A stretch of DNA of 64,000 bases, taken from positions 1 to 64,000 of the forward strand of contig DATCMB010000020.1 of assembly GCA_036563615.1 (NCBI GenBank). The letters run 5' to 3'. Both the position numbers and the translations under genes were made by a program. This document shows, one piece after another, positions 1 to 7,363 of the stretch; position 1 is the stretch's first letter; each line of letters opens with the position of its first letter. The stretch comes from Candidatus Binatia bacterium (GTDB taxonomy: Bacteria > Desulfobacterota > Binatia > UBA12015). Under the pieces are notes generated by a model. It was not told the DNA's origin, made no database searches, and worked only from the letters and a program-made list of their open reading frames with translations.

Positions 1-136
1 CGCGGTCACCGAGCACCGCACGGGGGCGAAATTGCTGCGAGGAGGGAGGGCTTTGCCCGACCGACGAGGCCCATCGGAGGAGCGCAGGTGAACGCGCGCA
101 GCGCGGTCACCGAGCACCGCACGGGGGCGAAATTGC
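1..136. repeat. 35-bp perfect direct repeat (1-35 and 102-136)
   Basis: A 35-base sequence beginning CGCGGTCACCGAGCACCGCA at position 1 recurs without mismatch at 102-136, and the second copy ends three bases before tRNA-Ser. The copies are 101 bp apart. Sequence after copy 1 does not resemble a tRNA, so this is not a simple tRNA duplication. It may be part of a longer tandem array cut by the window edge. I see no coding gene in 1-139. Confidence 0.8.
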
Positions 137-139
137 AAT

Positions 140-228
<89 letters not shown>

Positions 229-264
229 TTCCGACGCGCGGCGGGAGAATTTCGCGATCGGCAA

Positions 265-293
265 TTGCTCCCCAGCCGCTCGTTCATTATCTA
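265..293 (+). promoter_or_regulatory. Candidate sigma70 promoter for tRNA-Gly
   Basis: TTGCTC at 265-270 and TATCTA at 288-293 are separated by exactly 17 bp, placing a start near 300, about 22 bases before tRNA-Gly. Both boxes deviate from consensus but the spacing is ideal. This is motif matching only. Confidence 0.45.
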
Positions 294-321
294 CGGCACC
301 AACAGCGAGTCGTAACGCTTT

Positions 322-395
322 GCGGGTGTAGCTCAGTTGGCTAGAGCGCAACCTTGCCAAGGTTGAGGTCGCCGGTTCGACCCCGGTCACCCGCT
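322..395 (+). tRNA. tRNA-Gly (anticodon GCC)
   Basis: Acceptor stem GCGGGTG/CACCCGC with discriminator T at 395. The anticodon stem CAACC/GGTTG encloses TTGCCAA, giving GCC at 356-358. The D-arm (GCTCAGTTGG) and T-arm (GGTTCGACC) are canonical. The total length is 74 nt and CCA is not encoded. Confidence 0.96.
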
Positions 396-474
396 CTCTC
401 ATCCCCCTGCTCACGGGAGGCGCTGGCGGATTTCTTTCTAGCCTAGCGCGCGCGGGCCGTGTTAGGCGTTCGCC

Positions 475-975
475 ATGGCGTCGAACACGTTATTCGTGAG
501 CAACTTCCCGTTCGCCACGACCGAAGACGAGCTCCGCGCGACGTTCACCGCCTTCGGCACCGTCAGCAGCATCCGGATCATCCACGACCGTGAGACCGGC
601 CGCAGTCGTGGCTTCGCCTTCGTCGAGATGGCGGACGGCGACGCCGCCGACGCCGCGATCGAAAGCCTCAACGACACGGAGTTCCATGGTCGCCGGCTCG
701 TCGTCAGCAAGGCGCGCGGACGCACCGCAGGGGACGCCGGTGCAGGCACCGTGACGTCGAGCACGCGCTACGCACGTCCGGGCAACTCCGCTTCGTCGCC
801 GGCGAGCGCTCCGTTCCGCCATCGCATCGTCGTCGAGTGGAGCGAGCAGAGCGGGGCGTACGTCGCCACGGTCCCCGACCTCGGCGTCTCGGCCCAGGCG
901 CCGACGATCGAGGCGGCCGTGCGTCAAGTACAAACGCTGGCGCGGGAGTCCGTGCTGACGAGCCACGTCGGCTGA
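475..975 (+). CDS. RRM RNA-binding protein with C-terminal HicB-like domain
   Basis: A 166-residue protein. Residues 5-80 form an RNA recognition motif with RNP2 LFVSNF (6-11) and RNP1 RGFAFVEM (45-52), so single-stranded RNA binding in the cytoplasm is expected. Small bacterial RRM proteins usually end in a short Gly-rich tail; here residues 115-160 (RIVVEWSEQSGAYVATVPDL, then a PTIEAAVRQ helix) look like the partial RNase-H fold of HicB antitoxins. No HicA toxin gene is adjacent. The ATG at 475 is the only start that keeps the RRM intact; no clear ribosome binding site precedes it. The RRM call is firm; the HicB call rests on motif resemblance. Confidence 0.88.
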   Translation: MASNTLFVSNFPFATTEDELRATFTAFGTVSSIRIIHDRETGRSRGFAFVEMADGDAADAAIESLNDTEFHGRRLVVSKARGRTAGDAGAGTVTSSTRYARPGNSASSPASAPFRHRIVVEWSEQSGAYVATVPDLGVSAQAPTIEAAVRQVQTLARESVLTSHVG

Positions 976-1129
976 GCCCGGCTCGAGCTCGAGCACCGCA
1001 AGCGAGCGCACGCGCACGACCGGACTTCTTGACACGCGGCGTCTTTTGCGCGAAGCGAGCGCCAATCGAGGTGGGGCGCGTCGAGACGTCCGGCGTGTCC
1101 GCAAACGGAGCCGCAACCGGGGTGGTTGT

Positions 1130-2200
1130 GTGGACGAGGTGCAGCATTCGCCGCTAGCGGGTAAACGAATCGGCTTCACCGGGCGCCTGCTGTCCTGTGA
1201 TCGGCGCCTCGCACGCGAGCTGGTGCGCAACGCGGGTGGACGCGTCGCGCGCGGACGCTCGCTCGACTACCTCGTGCTCGGCAACGGCGGACGCGCGACC
1301 GCCGTCGCCGCCGAGCGAACGCTCACCGAGGCGCAGTTCCTGAATCTGGTGTGCGCCTCGACCTCCGATCCGTTGCCCGATCCGCCCGAGCTCAACGACC
1401 TCGTCCCGGCCCGTCACGCGGCGCGGCTGTATCCGCGCGTCACCTGGGCGCGCCGCCAGAGCCTCGCGCGCCGCGGTCTGATCAACCCCGTGCAGCTGCC
1501 GAACGGCGTCGGCTACCGCTTCGCCGACCTGCGCGTCCTGCGTCAGGTCGACGAGCTGCTCGGTGCTGGCTTGACGCTCTCGCAGGTCATCCAGCGACTC
1601 GCGCCGAAGCTGCGCGGCCAGCTCGAGTTCCGCTTCCCGATGGCGGCGATCAAGCCGAAGCCGCGCCGGATGGACGTGCGGCCCGACGCCGAGTCCGCCG
1701 ACGCGTGGTTCGACGTCGGCTTCTGGGCCGATCGCGACCGCTCGAGCTACCCGACCGCGATCGCCGCGTACCAGCGCGCGCTCAAGATCGATCCGACGCA
1801 CGTGCCGTCGCTGATCAACCTCGGCAACATCTACTACGAGCTCGGCGAGTTCTCGCGCGCGCGGGAGATGTACGCGCGCGCGACCGTGCTCGACTCGGAG
1901 AACCCGCGGACGCACTTCAACCTGGGCAACGCCTGCGACGAGATGGGCGACCTGCTCGGCGCGACGCGCGCGTACCGCCGCGCGATCGCGCTCTGGCCGG
2001 GCTACGCCGACGCGCACTTCAACCTCGCGCTGGTCGCCGAGAAGCTCTCGAGCTGGGCGCTCGCGCGCAAGCACTGGGAGCGCTTCCTCGAGCTCGAGCC
2101 GGGCAGCGAGTGGGCCGCGGTCGCGCGCTCGCACCTCGCGGACGTGAAGCGGGCGCAGCCGGCGCGCCGCAAGTCCTCCGCCGAAACCGAGCCGCGCTGA
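1130..2200 (+). CDS. BRCT-like / MerR-type HTH / TPR protein
   Basis: About 356 residues from GTG 1130, preceded by the purine-rich GGGGTGG; a TTG at 1046 is an alternative that adds an Arg-rich leader. Residues ~10-75 resemble a BRCT domain (KRIGFTGRLLSCDRRLAREL then AGGRV, DYLVLGNGG), as in NAD-dependent DNA ligase. Residues ~95-170 resemble a MerR winged helix. Residues ~215-340 carry three or more TPR units (LINLGNIYYELGEFSRAREM is one). The combination suggests a DNA-associated regulator with a protein-binding tail. The exact function is unknown. It stands alone between an RRM gene and tRNA-Cys. Confidence 0.8.
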   Translation: MDEVQHSPLAGKRIGFTGRLLSCDRRLARELVRNAGGRVARGRSLDYLVLGNGGRATAVAAERTLTEAQFLNLVCASTSDPLPDPPELNDLVPARHAARLYPRVTWARRQSLARRGLINPVQLPNGVGYRFADLRVLRQVDELLGAGLTLSQVIQRLAPKLRGQLEFRFPMAAIKPKPRRMDVRPDAESADAWFDVGFWADRDRSSYPTAIAAYQRALKIDPTHVPSLINLGNIYYELGEFSRAREMYARATVLDSENPRTHFNLGNACDEMGDLLGATRAYRRAIALWPGYADAHFNLALVAEKLSSWALARKHWERFLELEPGSEWAAVARSHLADVKRAQPARRKSSAETEPR

Positions 2201-2295
2201 GAGCGCCAAAGCACGAGCTCGCTAGCGCGCTACCGGCGCGTATGGTAGCTCGTTCGACGCGCACGCGTTCGCGTCGCGCTCGTTCGAATTCCCCG

Positions 2296-2368
2296 GGCGG
2301 CGTACCCAAGTGGCTAAGGGGAAGGTCTGCAAAACCTTTATTCGTGAGTTCGATTCTCACCGCCGCCT
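2296..2368 (+). tRNA. tRNA-Cys (anticodon GCA)
   Basis: Acceptor stem GGCGGCG/CGCCGCC with discriminator T at 2368. The anticodon stem AAGGT/ACCTT encloses CTGCAAA, giving GCA at 2329-2331. The T-arm contains AGTTCGATTCT. The length is 73 nt and CCA is not encoded. Confidence 0.95.
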
Positions 2369-2569
2369 GTTGATTCGAGCCGGCGGGCGTCGGCCCGGCG
2401 CGCCACACGGCGACGCCGCCAGGCGCCCGCGCACCGGTGACACGACGGGCCGGCTGCGAGCCGCCCGTCGGAGCCGCCGTCGCCCGCACGCGACCCGGCG
2501 ACGGCGCGCTCGGCCCGCGTCGAAGCTCGCACGCGACGCTCGACAGTGGGCAGCGTTCGCCGCCGTCGC

Positions 2570-2575
2570 TATAGT
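2570..2575 (+). promoter_or_regulatory. Candidate -10 box for a leaderless rnd transcript
   Basis: TATAGT (2570-2575) is a near-consensus -10 element that ends 7 bases before the GTG at 2582, where a transcript would normally start. No Shine-Dalgarno lies between. No good -35 is found at 16-18 bp, so the assignment is tentative. The preceding 200 bases after tRNA-Cys hold no gene that I recognise. Confidence 0.35.
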
Positions 2576-2581
2576 CGCGGC

Positions 2582-3778
2582 GTGACGAAGCCGCTGTGGA
2601 TCGACGACGCGGAGGGGCTCGAGCGGCTCGTCGACACCGTCGTCTCCGAGCCCGCCTATGGGCTCGACACCGAGTTCCACCGCGAGCGGACGTACTTCCC
2701 GCACCTCGCGCTGGTGCAGCTCTCGTGGTCGTCGGGCATCGCCGTGATCGACCCGATCGCGGTCGACGTGGCGCCGCTGCGACGCCTGCTCGAGAGCCCC
2801 GGGCTGATGATCTGCCACGCGGCGGAGCAGGACCTCGAGGTGCTGTGGCTCGCCTGCGGCACGCGACCGAGCCGGCTGTTCGACACGCAGATCGCGGCCG
2901 CGTTCGTCGGCCTCGGCTTCGCGGCGCTCGGCCGCCTGGTGACGGCGCTCACCGGCGCCACGCTCGCGAAGGGCGACCGCCTCACGGACTGGACGCGCCG
3001 CCCGCTCGACGAGAGCCAGATCGCGTACGCGGCGGCGGACGTCGAGCACCTGCTGCCGATGCACCGTGCGCTGGTCGAGCGCGCGCGCGCCGCCGGCACG
3101 CTCGCCTGGATCGAGGAGGAGTGCGAGAACCTGCGCCTCAAGGTCGCTGGTCCGCCGGAGGCCGAGACGGCCTGGTGGCGGATCAAGGGTAGCCGCAGCC
3201 TGCGCGGCAAGGCGCGCGGGGTCGCGCAGGAGGTGGCGGCCTGGCGCGAGCGGGTCGCGATGGCGCGCGACATCCCGCCGCGCTTCGTGCTACCGGACCT
3301 GGCGCTCGCCGGCATCGTGCAGCGTCCGCCGCGGACGCGCGAGCAGCTCGCCAAGGTCCGCGGCCTCGAGCCGCGGCACGTGCGGGGTGCGATCGCGGAC
3401 GAGATCTTCGCGGCGATCGAGCGCGGGCTCGCGCTCGATCCGAAGGACCTGCGCCTGCCGGCGCGCGGCGAGCCGCCGGTCGACGAGGACGTCGGTCCGA
3501 GCGTCGCGCTGGGGCTCGCCCTGATCGCGCAGATCGCGGCCCAGCGTCGCATCGAGCCGTCGCTGCTCGGCACCCGGGCCGACGTGCAGCTGCTCGCGGC
3601 GGGACGGCGCACCGGTCGTCTGAGCACCGGCTGGCGGGCCGAGCTCGCCGGCACGGCGTTACGTCGGCTGCTCGCCGGCGAGGCGGCGCTGACCGGCGAC
3701 GGCAACGGCGGCGTGCGGCTGCTCGAGGTCGAGCGCGGTCCCGGCGACGACGCGCGCGGCGTGCCGGCCGCCGAGTGA
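2582..3778 (+). CDS. rnd: Ribonuclease D
   Basis: A 398-residue 3'-5' exoribonuclease of the DEDDy group, acting on tRNA precursors and structured RNA in the cytoplasm. The first catalytic pair is D29/E31 in LDTEFHRERTYFP; the second motif lies around CHAAEQDLEVL; the third is YAAADVEHLL. After residue ~200 come regions like the HRDC nucleic-acid-binding domains (RPPRTREQLAKVRGL). Length fits the family. The GTG start was chosen because upstream residues are low-complexity Arg/Ser. It lies directly before tRNA-Leu, an apt neighbourhood for a tRNA-processing enzyme. Confidence 0.93.
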   Translation: MTKPLWIDDAEGLERLVDTVVSEPAYGLDTEFHRERTYFPHLALVQLSWSSGIAVIDPIAVDVAPLRRLLESPGLMICHAAEQDLEVLWLACGTRPSRLFDTQIAAAFVGLGFAALGRLVTALTGATLAKGDRLTDWTRRPLDESQIAYAAADVEHLLPMHRALVERARAAGTLAWIEEECENLRLKVAGPPEAETAWWRIKGSRSLRGKARGVAQEVAAWRERVAMARDIPPRFVLPDLALAGIVQRPPRTREQLAKVRGLEPRHVRGAIADEIFAAIERGLALDPKDLRLPARGEPPVDEDVGPSVALGLALIAQIAAQRRIEPSLLGTRADVQLLAAGRRTGRLSTGWRAELAGTALRRLLAGEAALTGDGNGGVRLLEVERGPGDDARGVPAAE

Positions 3779-3794
3779 GCGACGCCACACCCCG

Positions 3795-3880
3795 GCCGGG
3801 GTGGTGAAATCGGCAGACACAGGGGACTTAAAATCCCCTGGGGCGTGAGCCCCGTGCGGGTTCGAGTCCCGCCCCCGGCA
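3795..3880 (+). tRNA. tRNA-Leu (anticodon TAA)
   Basis: Acceptor stem GCCGGGG/CCCCGGC with discriminator A at 3880. The stem GGGGA/TCCCC encloses CTTAAAA, giving TAA at 3829-3831, which reads UUA/UUG. The variable arm GGGGC...GCCCC is class II, as expected for leucine. The T-arm is CGGGTTCGAGTCCCG. The length is 86 nt and CCA is not encoded. Confidence 0.96.
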
Positions 3881-3891
3881 CCTCGCATGGC

Positions 3892-3910
3892 GGCGCCGCT
3901 GGCCGGCGCC
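3892..3910 (+). terminator. GC-rich hairpin after tRNA-Leu
   Basis: GGCGCC (3892-3897) and GGCGCC (3905-3910) form a stem with a 7-nt loop, 12 bases after tRNA-Leu, followed by CGGTGTTT rather than a true T-run. It is terminator-like, but weak as an intrinsic terminator. Confidence 0.3.
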
Positions 3911-3935
3911 CGGTGTTTCGCTATCCGGGCCGACC

Positions 3936-4139
3936 GAAATTCTGGGGTTGTGGACGGCGCTCCCGTGTGCTGACGTAAGGGTCGCCTCAAGACAGACCGC
4001 CCGAGCCCAGCCGCGACCCCCCAGCGGAGTCTCCGTTGCGGCTCCCGCCCCAGGCCCATCCCTGGGCCATCCGAGGCGGGGTTCAGCCGCGCTCATCCTA
4101 GCCATGAGACTTTCTGGGCAAACCCACGCTTGTGGGTTT
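3936..4139 (+). ncRNA. Unidentified structured RNA / 5' leader of the transglycosylase gene
   Basis: The gene-free 295 bases before the transglycosylase fold by eye into nested helices: 3942-3953 with 4011-4024 (12 pairs with a 2-nt bulge and two G-U pairs), inside it 3956-3964 with 3979-3986; then 4038-4049 with 4075-4090 enclosing the hairpin GGCCCA-TCCC-TGGGCC (4053-4068); last AAACCCAC-GCTT-GTGGGTTT (4120-4139). I could not match this to the known RNA families whose consensus I remember. It may be a cis-regulatory leader or a free small RNA. Confidence 0.4.
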
Positions 4140-4175
4140 GACGCAGCGCGTTACGCTCGGCGACTGGACGTTCCC

Positions 4176-4955
4176 ATGACCGATTCACCTGTACTCGCAG
4201 CCGCCGACGCGCAGCCTTCCGCCCCGTCGGCGTCCCGTGGTGCGCTTGCCTGGCGGACGCTCTCCGCCTTCGCCACCCGGGCAGCCCTGGCCGCGACCGT
4301 CAGCGGATCGATCGCGGTCTTCCTGTCCTCGGACCTGGCCCCCAGGCGGGCGGCGGAGGTCCTGGAGGCCGAGCGGGCGGCACGGCCGGCCGCCGTGCAG
4401 CAGCCGCAGCCCGCGGTCGCGACCGCGACGAAGGCCGCAAACGAGGCGACCTCGACCGTCGAGCGGCCGGAGGCGGAGGTGGTCCGCGAGCGCCTGTTCG
4501 CCGCGGTTTCGCGCTGCCGGCCGACGCTGAACCGCTCGGAGCGCGCCCGCATCGCCGAGGCGATCCATCAGGAGGCCGAGCGCCACGGCTACGACCCGAT
4601 GTTCGTGATGGCGATGGTCGAGGTCGAGAGCACCTGCTCGCCGACCGCCAACAGCCCGCGCGGCGCGGTCGGCCTGACGCAGCTCCGGCCGTCCACGGCC
4701 AAGGCCGTCGCCAAGGAGGTCGGGGTGCCCTGGCAGGGGCGCACGACGCTCGTCCACCCGGTGCTCAACGTCCGGCTCGGGCTCAGCTACCTGACCCAGC
4801 TCCTCGAGCAGTTCGGCGACCCGTACCTCGCGATGGCGGCCTACAACATGGGCCCGACGCGGGTCTCGAGCATGCCGAAGCACCGCGCGCGCGGCTCGCG
4901 CTACGTGAAGAAGATCCTCGCTCGCTACCAGGGCCTGCTCGACGAGCACGCCTGA
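4176..4955 (+). CDS. Lytic transglycosylase (SLT domain)
   Basis: About 259 residues. An N-terminal membrane segment (RAALAATVSGSIAVFLSS) anchors or exports the protein, followed by an Ala/Pro/Gln/Glu linker. From ~residue 120 is an SLT domain: YDPMFVMAMVEVEST with the catalytic Glu in VEVES, then SPRGAVGLTQL and AAYNMGPTRV. It should cleave peptidoglycan glycan strands to 1,6-anhydromuramic products in the periplasm. ATG 4176 was preferred to ATG 4104 because the latter reads through the hairpin at 4120-4139. No strong ribosome binding site is visible, which fits control by the structured leader upstream. Confidence 0.9.
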   Translation: MTDSPVLAAADAQPSAPSASRGALAWRTLSAFATRAALAATVSGSIAVFLSSDLAPRRAAEVLEAERAARPAAVQQPQPAVATATKAANEATSTVERPEAEVVRERLFAAVSRCRPTLNRSERARIAEAIHQEAERHGYDPMFVMAMVEVESTCSPTANSPRGAVGLTQLRPSTAKAVAKEVGVPWQGRTTLVHPVLNVRLGLSYLTQLLEQFGDPYLAMAAYNMGPTRVSSMPKHRARGSRYVKKILARYQGLLDEHA

Positions 4956-4997
4956 GCGCGGTCCTCGCCCAGCGAGCGCATCCGGCTCGCGACGCGG

Positions 4998-5858
4998 CTA
5001 GAGGAGCTCGACCGGGTCGCCTTGCGTGACCTGTCCCGGCTCGACGACGCGCGCGTAGACCCCGAGGCACTGCTTCGCGTCGCGCACCAGCGTGCGCATG
5101 ATGCGCGGGTCCTTCGGCAGGTCGTCGAACGGCAGCGTGGTCATCACGCAGCGCATGCAGTGGATCGTCGCCTCGGCGACCATGCCGCCGATCCGCAAGC
5201 GACGTCCCGTCCAGGCGCTCTCGACGAAGCTCGGCTCGGCGTCCGGCGTCGCGATCAGGAAGTTCGGCCGGAAGCGGCGCACGTCGATCTGCGAGTCGGG
5301 CAAGAGGCTCTGCAGGTGGGCGAGCGACGCCTCGGTCAGCAGCAGCAGCGGGAAGGCGTCGAAGTAGGTCCCCGGCGGCGACTCGAACTCGTACAGCTCG
5401 GGCGGCAGCCCGGAGAGGTCCGGCAGCGGCTCGTCGGGCTCGAGGCCGAACATCGAGCGGAGCTCCTGCTCGAGGTCGTCGTGCGTCGGAGCGCCGCGGC
5501 GGTAGTGGTCGAGCTTGTCCGCGGGCTGCAGCGGCCACAGCGTGACCGGCGTGCCGAGCGCCGCGCTGAGGCGCTCGTGGACGTCGGGCGCGTCGCTGCG
5601 CACGATGCCGCCGTCCGGCAGGCGCATCTCGACGTCGCCCGCGCGTGCGAGCGTCGGCTCGCCGAGGTAACGCGCCGCGCAGCGCATCAGGTCGGGGATC
5701 TTCTTCGCGCCGCGGATGCCGCCGCGCTGCTCGTCGCGCACGGCCCAGCCGCGGTCGCCCGCGAGCCCCTGCATCCCGACGTCCGTTCGTGCGAGACGCT
5801 CGCCCGCCATCGACTTGACGGGGTAGCGCCAGATCTCCTTCACGCTGCCGACGCGCAT
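4998..5858 (-). CDS. MOSC domain protein with N-terminal beta barrel
   Basis: A 286-residue protein of the molybdenum-cofactor-sulfurase C-terminal family, close to YcbX-type proteins. The N-terminal barrel carries the hallmark WRYPVKSMAGE near residue 10. The MOSC core ends with FRPNFLIATPD, IHCMRCVMTT (the conserved sulfur-carrier Cys) and DAKQCLGVYARV. No ferredoxin domain follows, unlike E. coli YcbX. Relatives serve Moco-dependent reduction of N-hydroxylated compounds; the partner here is not visible. It is divergently oriented from the sugar genes to its right. Confidence 0.87.
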   Translation of the reverse strand: MRVGSVKEIWRYPVKSMAGERLARTDVGMQGLAGDRGWAVRDEQRGGIRGAKKIPDLMRCAARYLGEPTLARAGDVEMRLPDGGIVRSDAPDVHERLSAALGTPVTLWPLQPADKLDHYRRGAPTHDDLEQELRSMFGLEPDEPLPDLSGLPPELYEFESPPGTYFDAFPLLLLTEASLAHLQSLLPDSQIDVRRFRPNFLIATPDAEPSFVESAWTGRRLRIGGMVAEATIHCMRCVMTTLPFDDLPKDPRIMRTLVRDAKQCLGVYARVVEPGQVTQGDPVELL

Positions 5859-5929
5859 CGATCCTCCCGAGCGGCGCGGCAGCAGGACCGGACTCGTCTT
5901 GCTCGACCGCGCGGCGCAACGCTCCTACC

Positions 5930-6190
5930 ATGCGCGCGTCGCCGACCGTAGCCGCGGGTCGCAGCGCGGACGCGGCGAGACGAGCCGCGCCTCGAGCGCG
6001 ATCGCACGGAGGCGAGAGCGTGGTCGTGGTGCCGCTCTTGATGCGCGACCGCAGCGTGCTCTACCTGCTGTCGGAGCGGGTGCCCTACGTGATCGACGGG
6101 CTGTACGACAACCGCGGGATGCCGGACTGCGCGCGCCGTGGACGCTTCGCCGACGCGTACGTCCTCGGCGACGAGGGAGCGCCATCGTGA
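5930..6190 (+). CDS. Small hypothetical protein coupled to wecE
   Basis: An 86-codon open frame whose stop overlaps the next gene's GTG (GTGA at 6187-6190), an arrangement typical of coupled genes. The first 30 residues are Ala/Arg-rich; the conserved-looking part is VVVPLLMRDRSVLYLLSERV followed by PYVIDGLYDNRG. A GTG at 6019 could be the true start, giving about 56 residues. I do not recognise the family. It could also be the remnant of a larger gene. The only support is the coupling and a sensible amphipathic segment. Confidence 0.4.
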   Translation: MRASPTVAAGRSADAARRAAPRARSHGGESVVVVPLLMRDRSVLYLLSERVPYVIDGLYDNRGMPDCARRGRFADAYVLGDEGAPS

Positions 6191-7359
6191 GCGAGCGCGA
6201 CTCGCCGGACGCGAGCGCGGGCGGCTACCGCATCCCGTTCCATCGCTCGTCGCTCGTCGGACGCGAGCTCGAGTACATCGCGCACGCGATGCGGATCGGG
6301 CAGATCGCGGGCGATCAGGAGTACTCGCGCCGCTGCCACGAGTTTCTCGAAGCGACGCTCGGCGTGCGGCGCGCGCTGCTCACCACCTCGTGCACGCACG
6401 CGCTCGAGATCGCGGCGCTGCTCCTCGAGCTCGAGCCCGGCGACGAGGTCGTCGTGCCGTCGTTCACCTTCGTCTCGACCGCGAACGCCTTCGTGCTGCA
6501 CGGCGCACGCCCGCGCTTCGTCGACATCCGACCCGACACGCTGAACCTCGACGAGCGCCTGCTCGAGGGATGCATCGGTCCGCGCACGCGCGCCGTCGTG
6601 CCGGTGCACTACGCGGGCGTCGCGTGCGAGATGGATCCGATCCTCGAGCTCGCCGATCGACGCGGCTTCGCGGTGATCGAGGACAACGCGCACGGTCTCT
6701 TCGGCAAGTACCGCGGACGTCACCTGGGAACGCTCGGGCACCTCGCGACGCAGAGCTTTCACGAAACCAAGAACGTCACCTGCGGCGAGGGCGGCGCGCT
6801 GCTGATCAACGACCCGGGCTACATCGAGCGCGCCGAGATCCTGCGCGAGAAGGGCACCGACCGCAGCCGCTTCTTCCGCGGCGAGGTCGACCGCTACCGC
6901 TGGGTCGACGTCGGCTCGAGCTACCTGATGTCGGACGTGCTCGCGGCGTTCCTGTACGGGCAGCTCTGCGAGTGGCGAACGATCCAGGAGCGTCGCGCGC
7001 ATCTCTGGTCGCGCTACCACGAAGGGCTCGCCGCGTGGGCGGCGGAGCACGGGGTGCGCACGCCGATCGTGCCGCCGGACCGCGAGCAGACGTACCACAT
7101 GTACTACCTGCTGCTGCCGTCGTGTGACGCGCGCACGCGCCTGATCGCGCGGCTCAAGGAGCGCGGCATCCTTGCCGTGTTCCACTACCTGCCGCTGCAC
7201 CTCTCGCCGATGGGCCGCAAGCTCGGCGGGCGACCCGGAGATTGCCCGGTCGCGGAGGACGTCAGCGAGCGGCTGCTGCGTCTGCCGATGTTCGTGTCGC
7301 TGACCGACGCCGAGCAGGACGAGGTCATCGACACGGTGTGCTCGTTCCGCGAGCTTTGA
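6187..7359 (+). CDS. wecE: dTDP-4-amino-4,6-dideoxygalactose transaminase
   Basis: About 390 residues of the DegT/DnrJ/EryC1 PLP-dependent aminotransferases. TTSCTHALEIAALLLEL near residue 65 and FHETKNVTCGEGGAL, with the PLP lysine in ETKN, match the WecE/RffA branch; VIEDNAHGLFGKYRG is the cofactor-contacting Asp region. The enzyme converts dTDP-4-keto-6-deoxyglucose to dTDP-4-amino-4,6-dideoxygalactose for Fuc4NAc-type surface glycans. The GTG start overlaps the upstream small gene by four bases. A WecD-like acetyltransferase follows at five bases, giving the two consecutive pathway steps. Confidence 0.92.
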   Translation: MSERDSPDASAGGYRIPFHRSSLVGRELEYIAHAMRIGQIAGDQEYSRRCHEFLEATLGVRRALLTTSCTHALEIAALLLELEPGDEVVVPSFTFVSTANAFVLHGARPRFVDIRPDTLNLDERLLEGCIGPRTRAVVPVHYAGVACEMDPILELADRRGFAVIEDNAHGLFGKYRGRHLGTLGHLATQSFHETKNVTCGEGGALLINDPGYIERAEILREKGTDRSRFFRGEVDRYRWVDVGSSYLMSDVLAAFLYGQLCEWRTIQERRAHLWSRYHEGLAAWAAEHGVRTPIVPPDREQTYHMYYLLLPSCDARTRLIARLKERGILAVFHYLPLHLSPMGRKLGGRPGDCPVAEDVSERLLRLPMFVSLTDAEQDEVIDTVCSFREL

Positions 7360-7363
7360 CGCG

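Noticed and set aside
4104..4160. c-di-GMP (GEMM-I) riboswitch before the transglycosylase
   Set aside because: GGGCAAACC and GACGCA are present, but the GNRA hairpin between them and the second conserved stem are missing; the AAACCC/GGGTTT hairpin uses bases that should be unpaired.
5899..6186. Long N-terminal extension of the aminotransferase in frame from 5899
   Set aside because: The extension is low-complexity and overlaps another frame; the GTGA start at 6187 begins exactly where family similarity starts.
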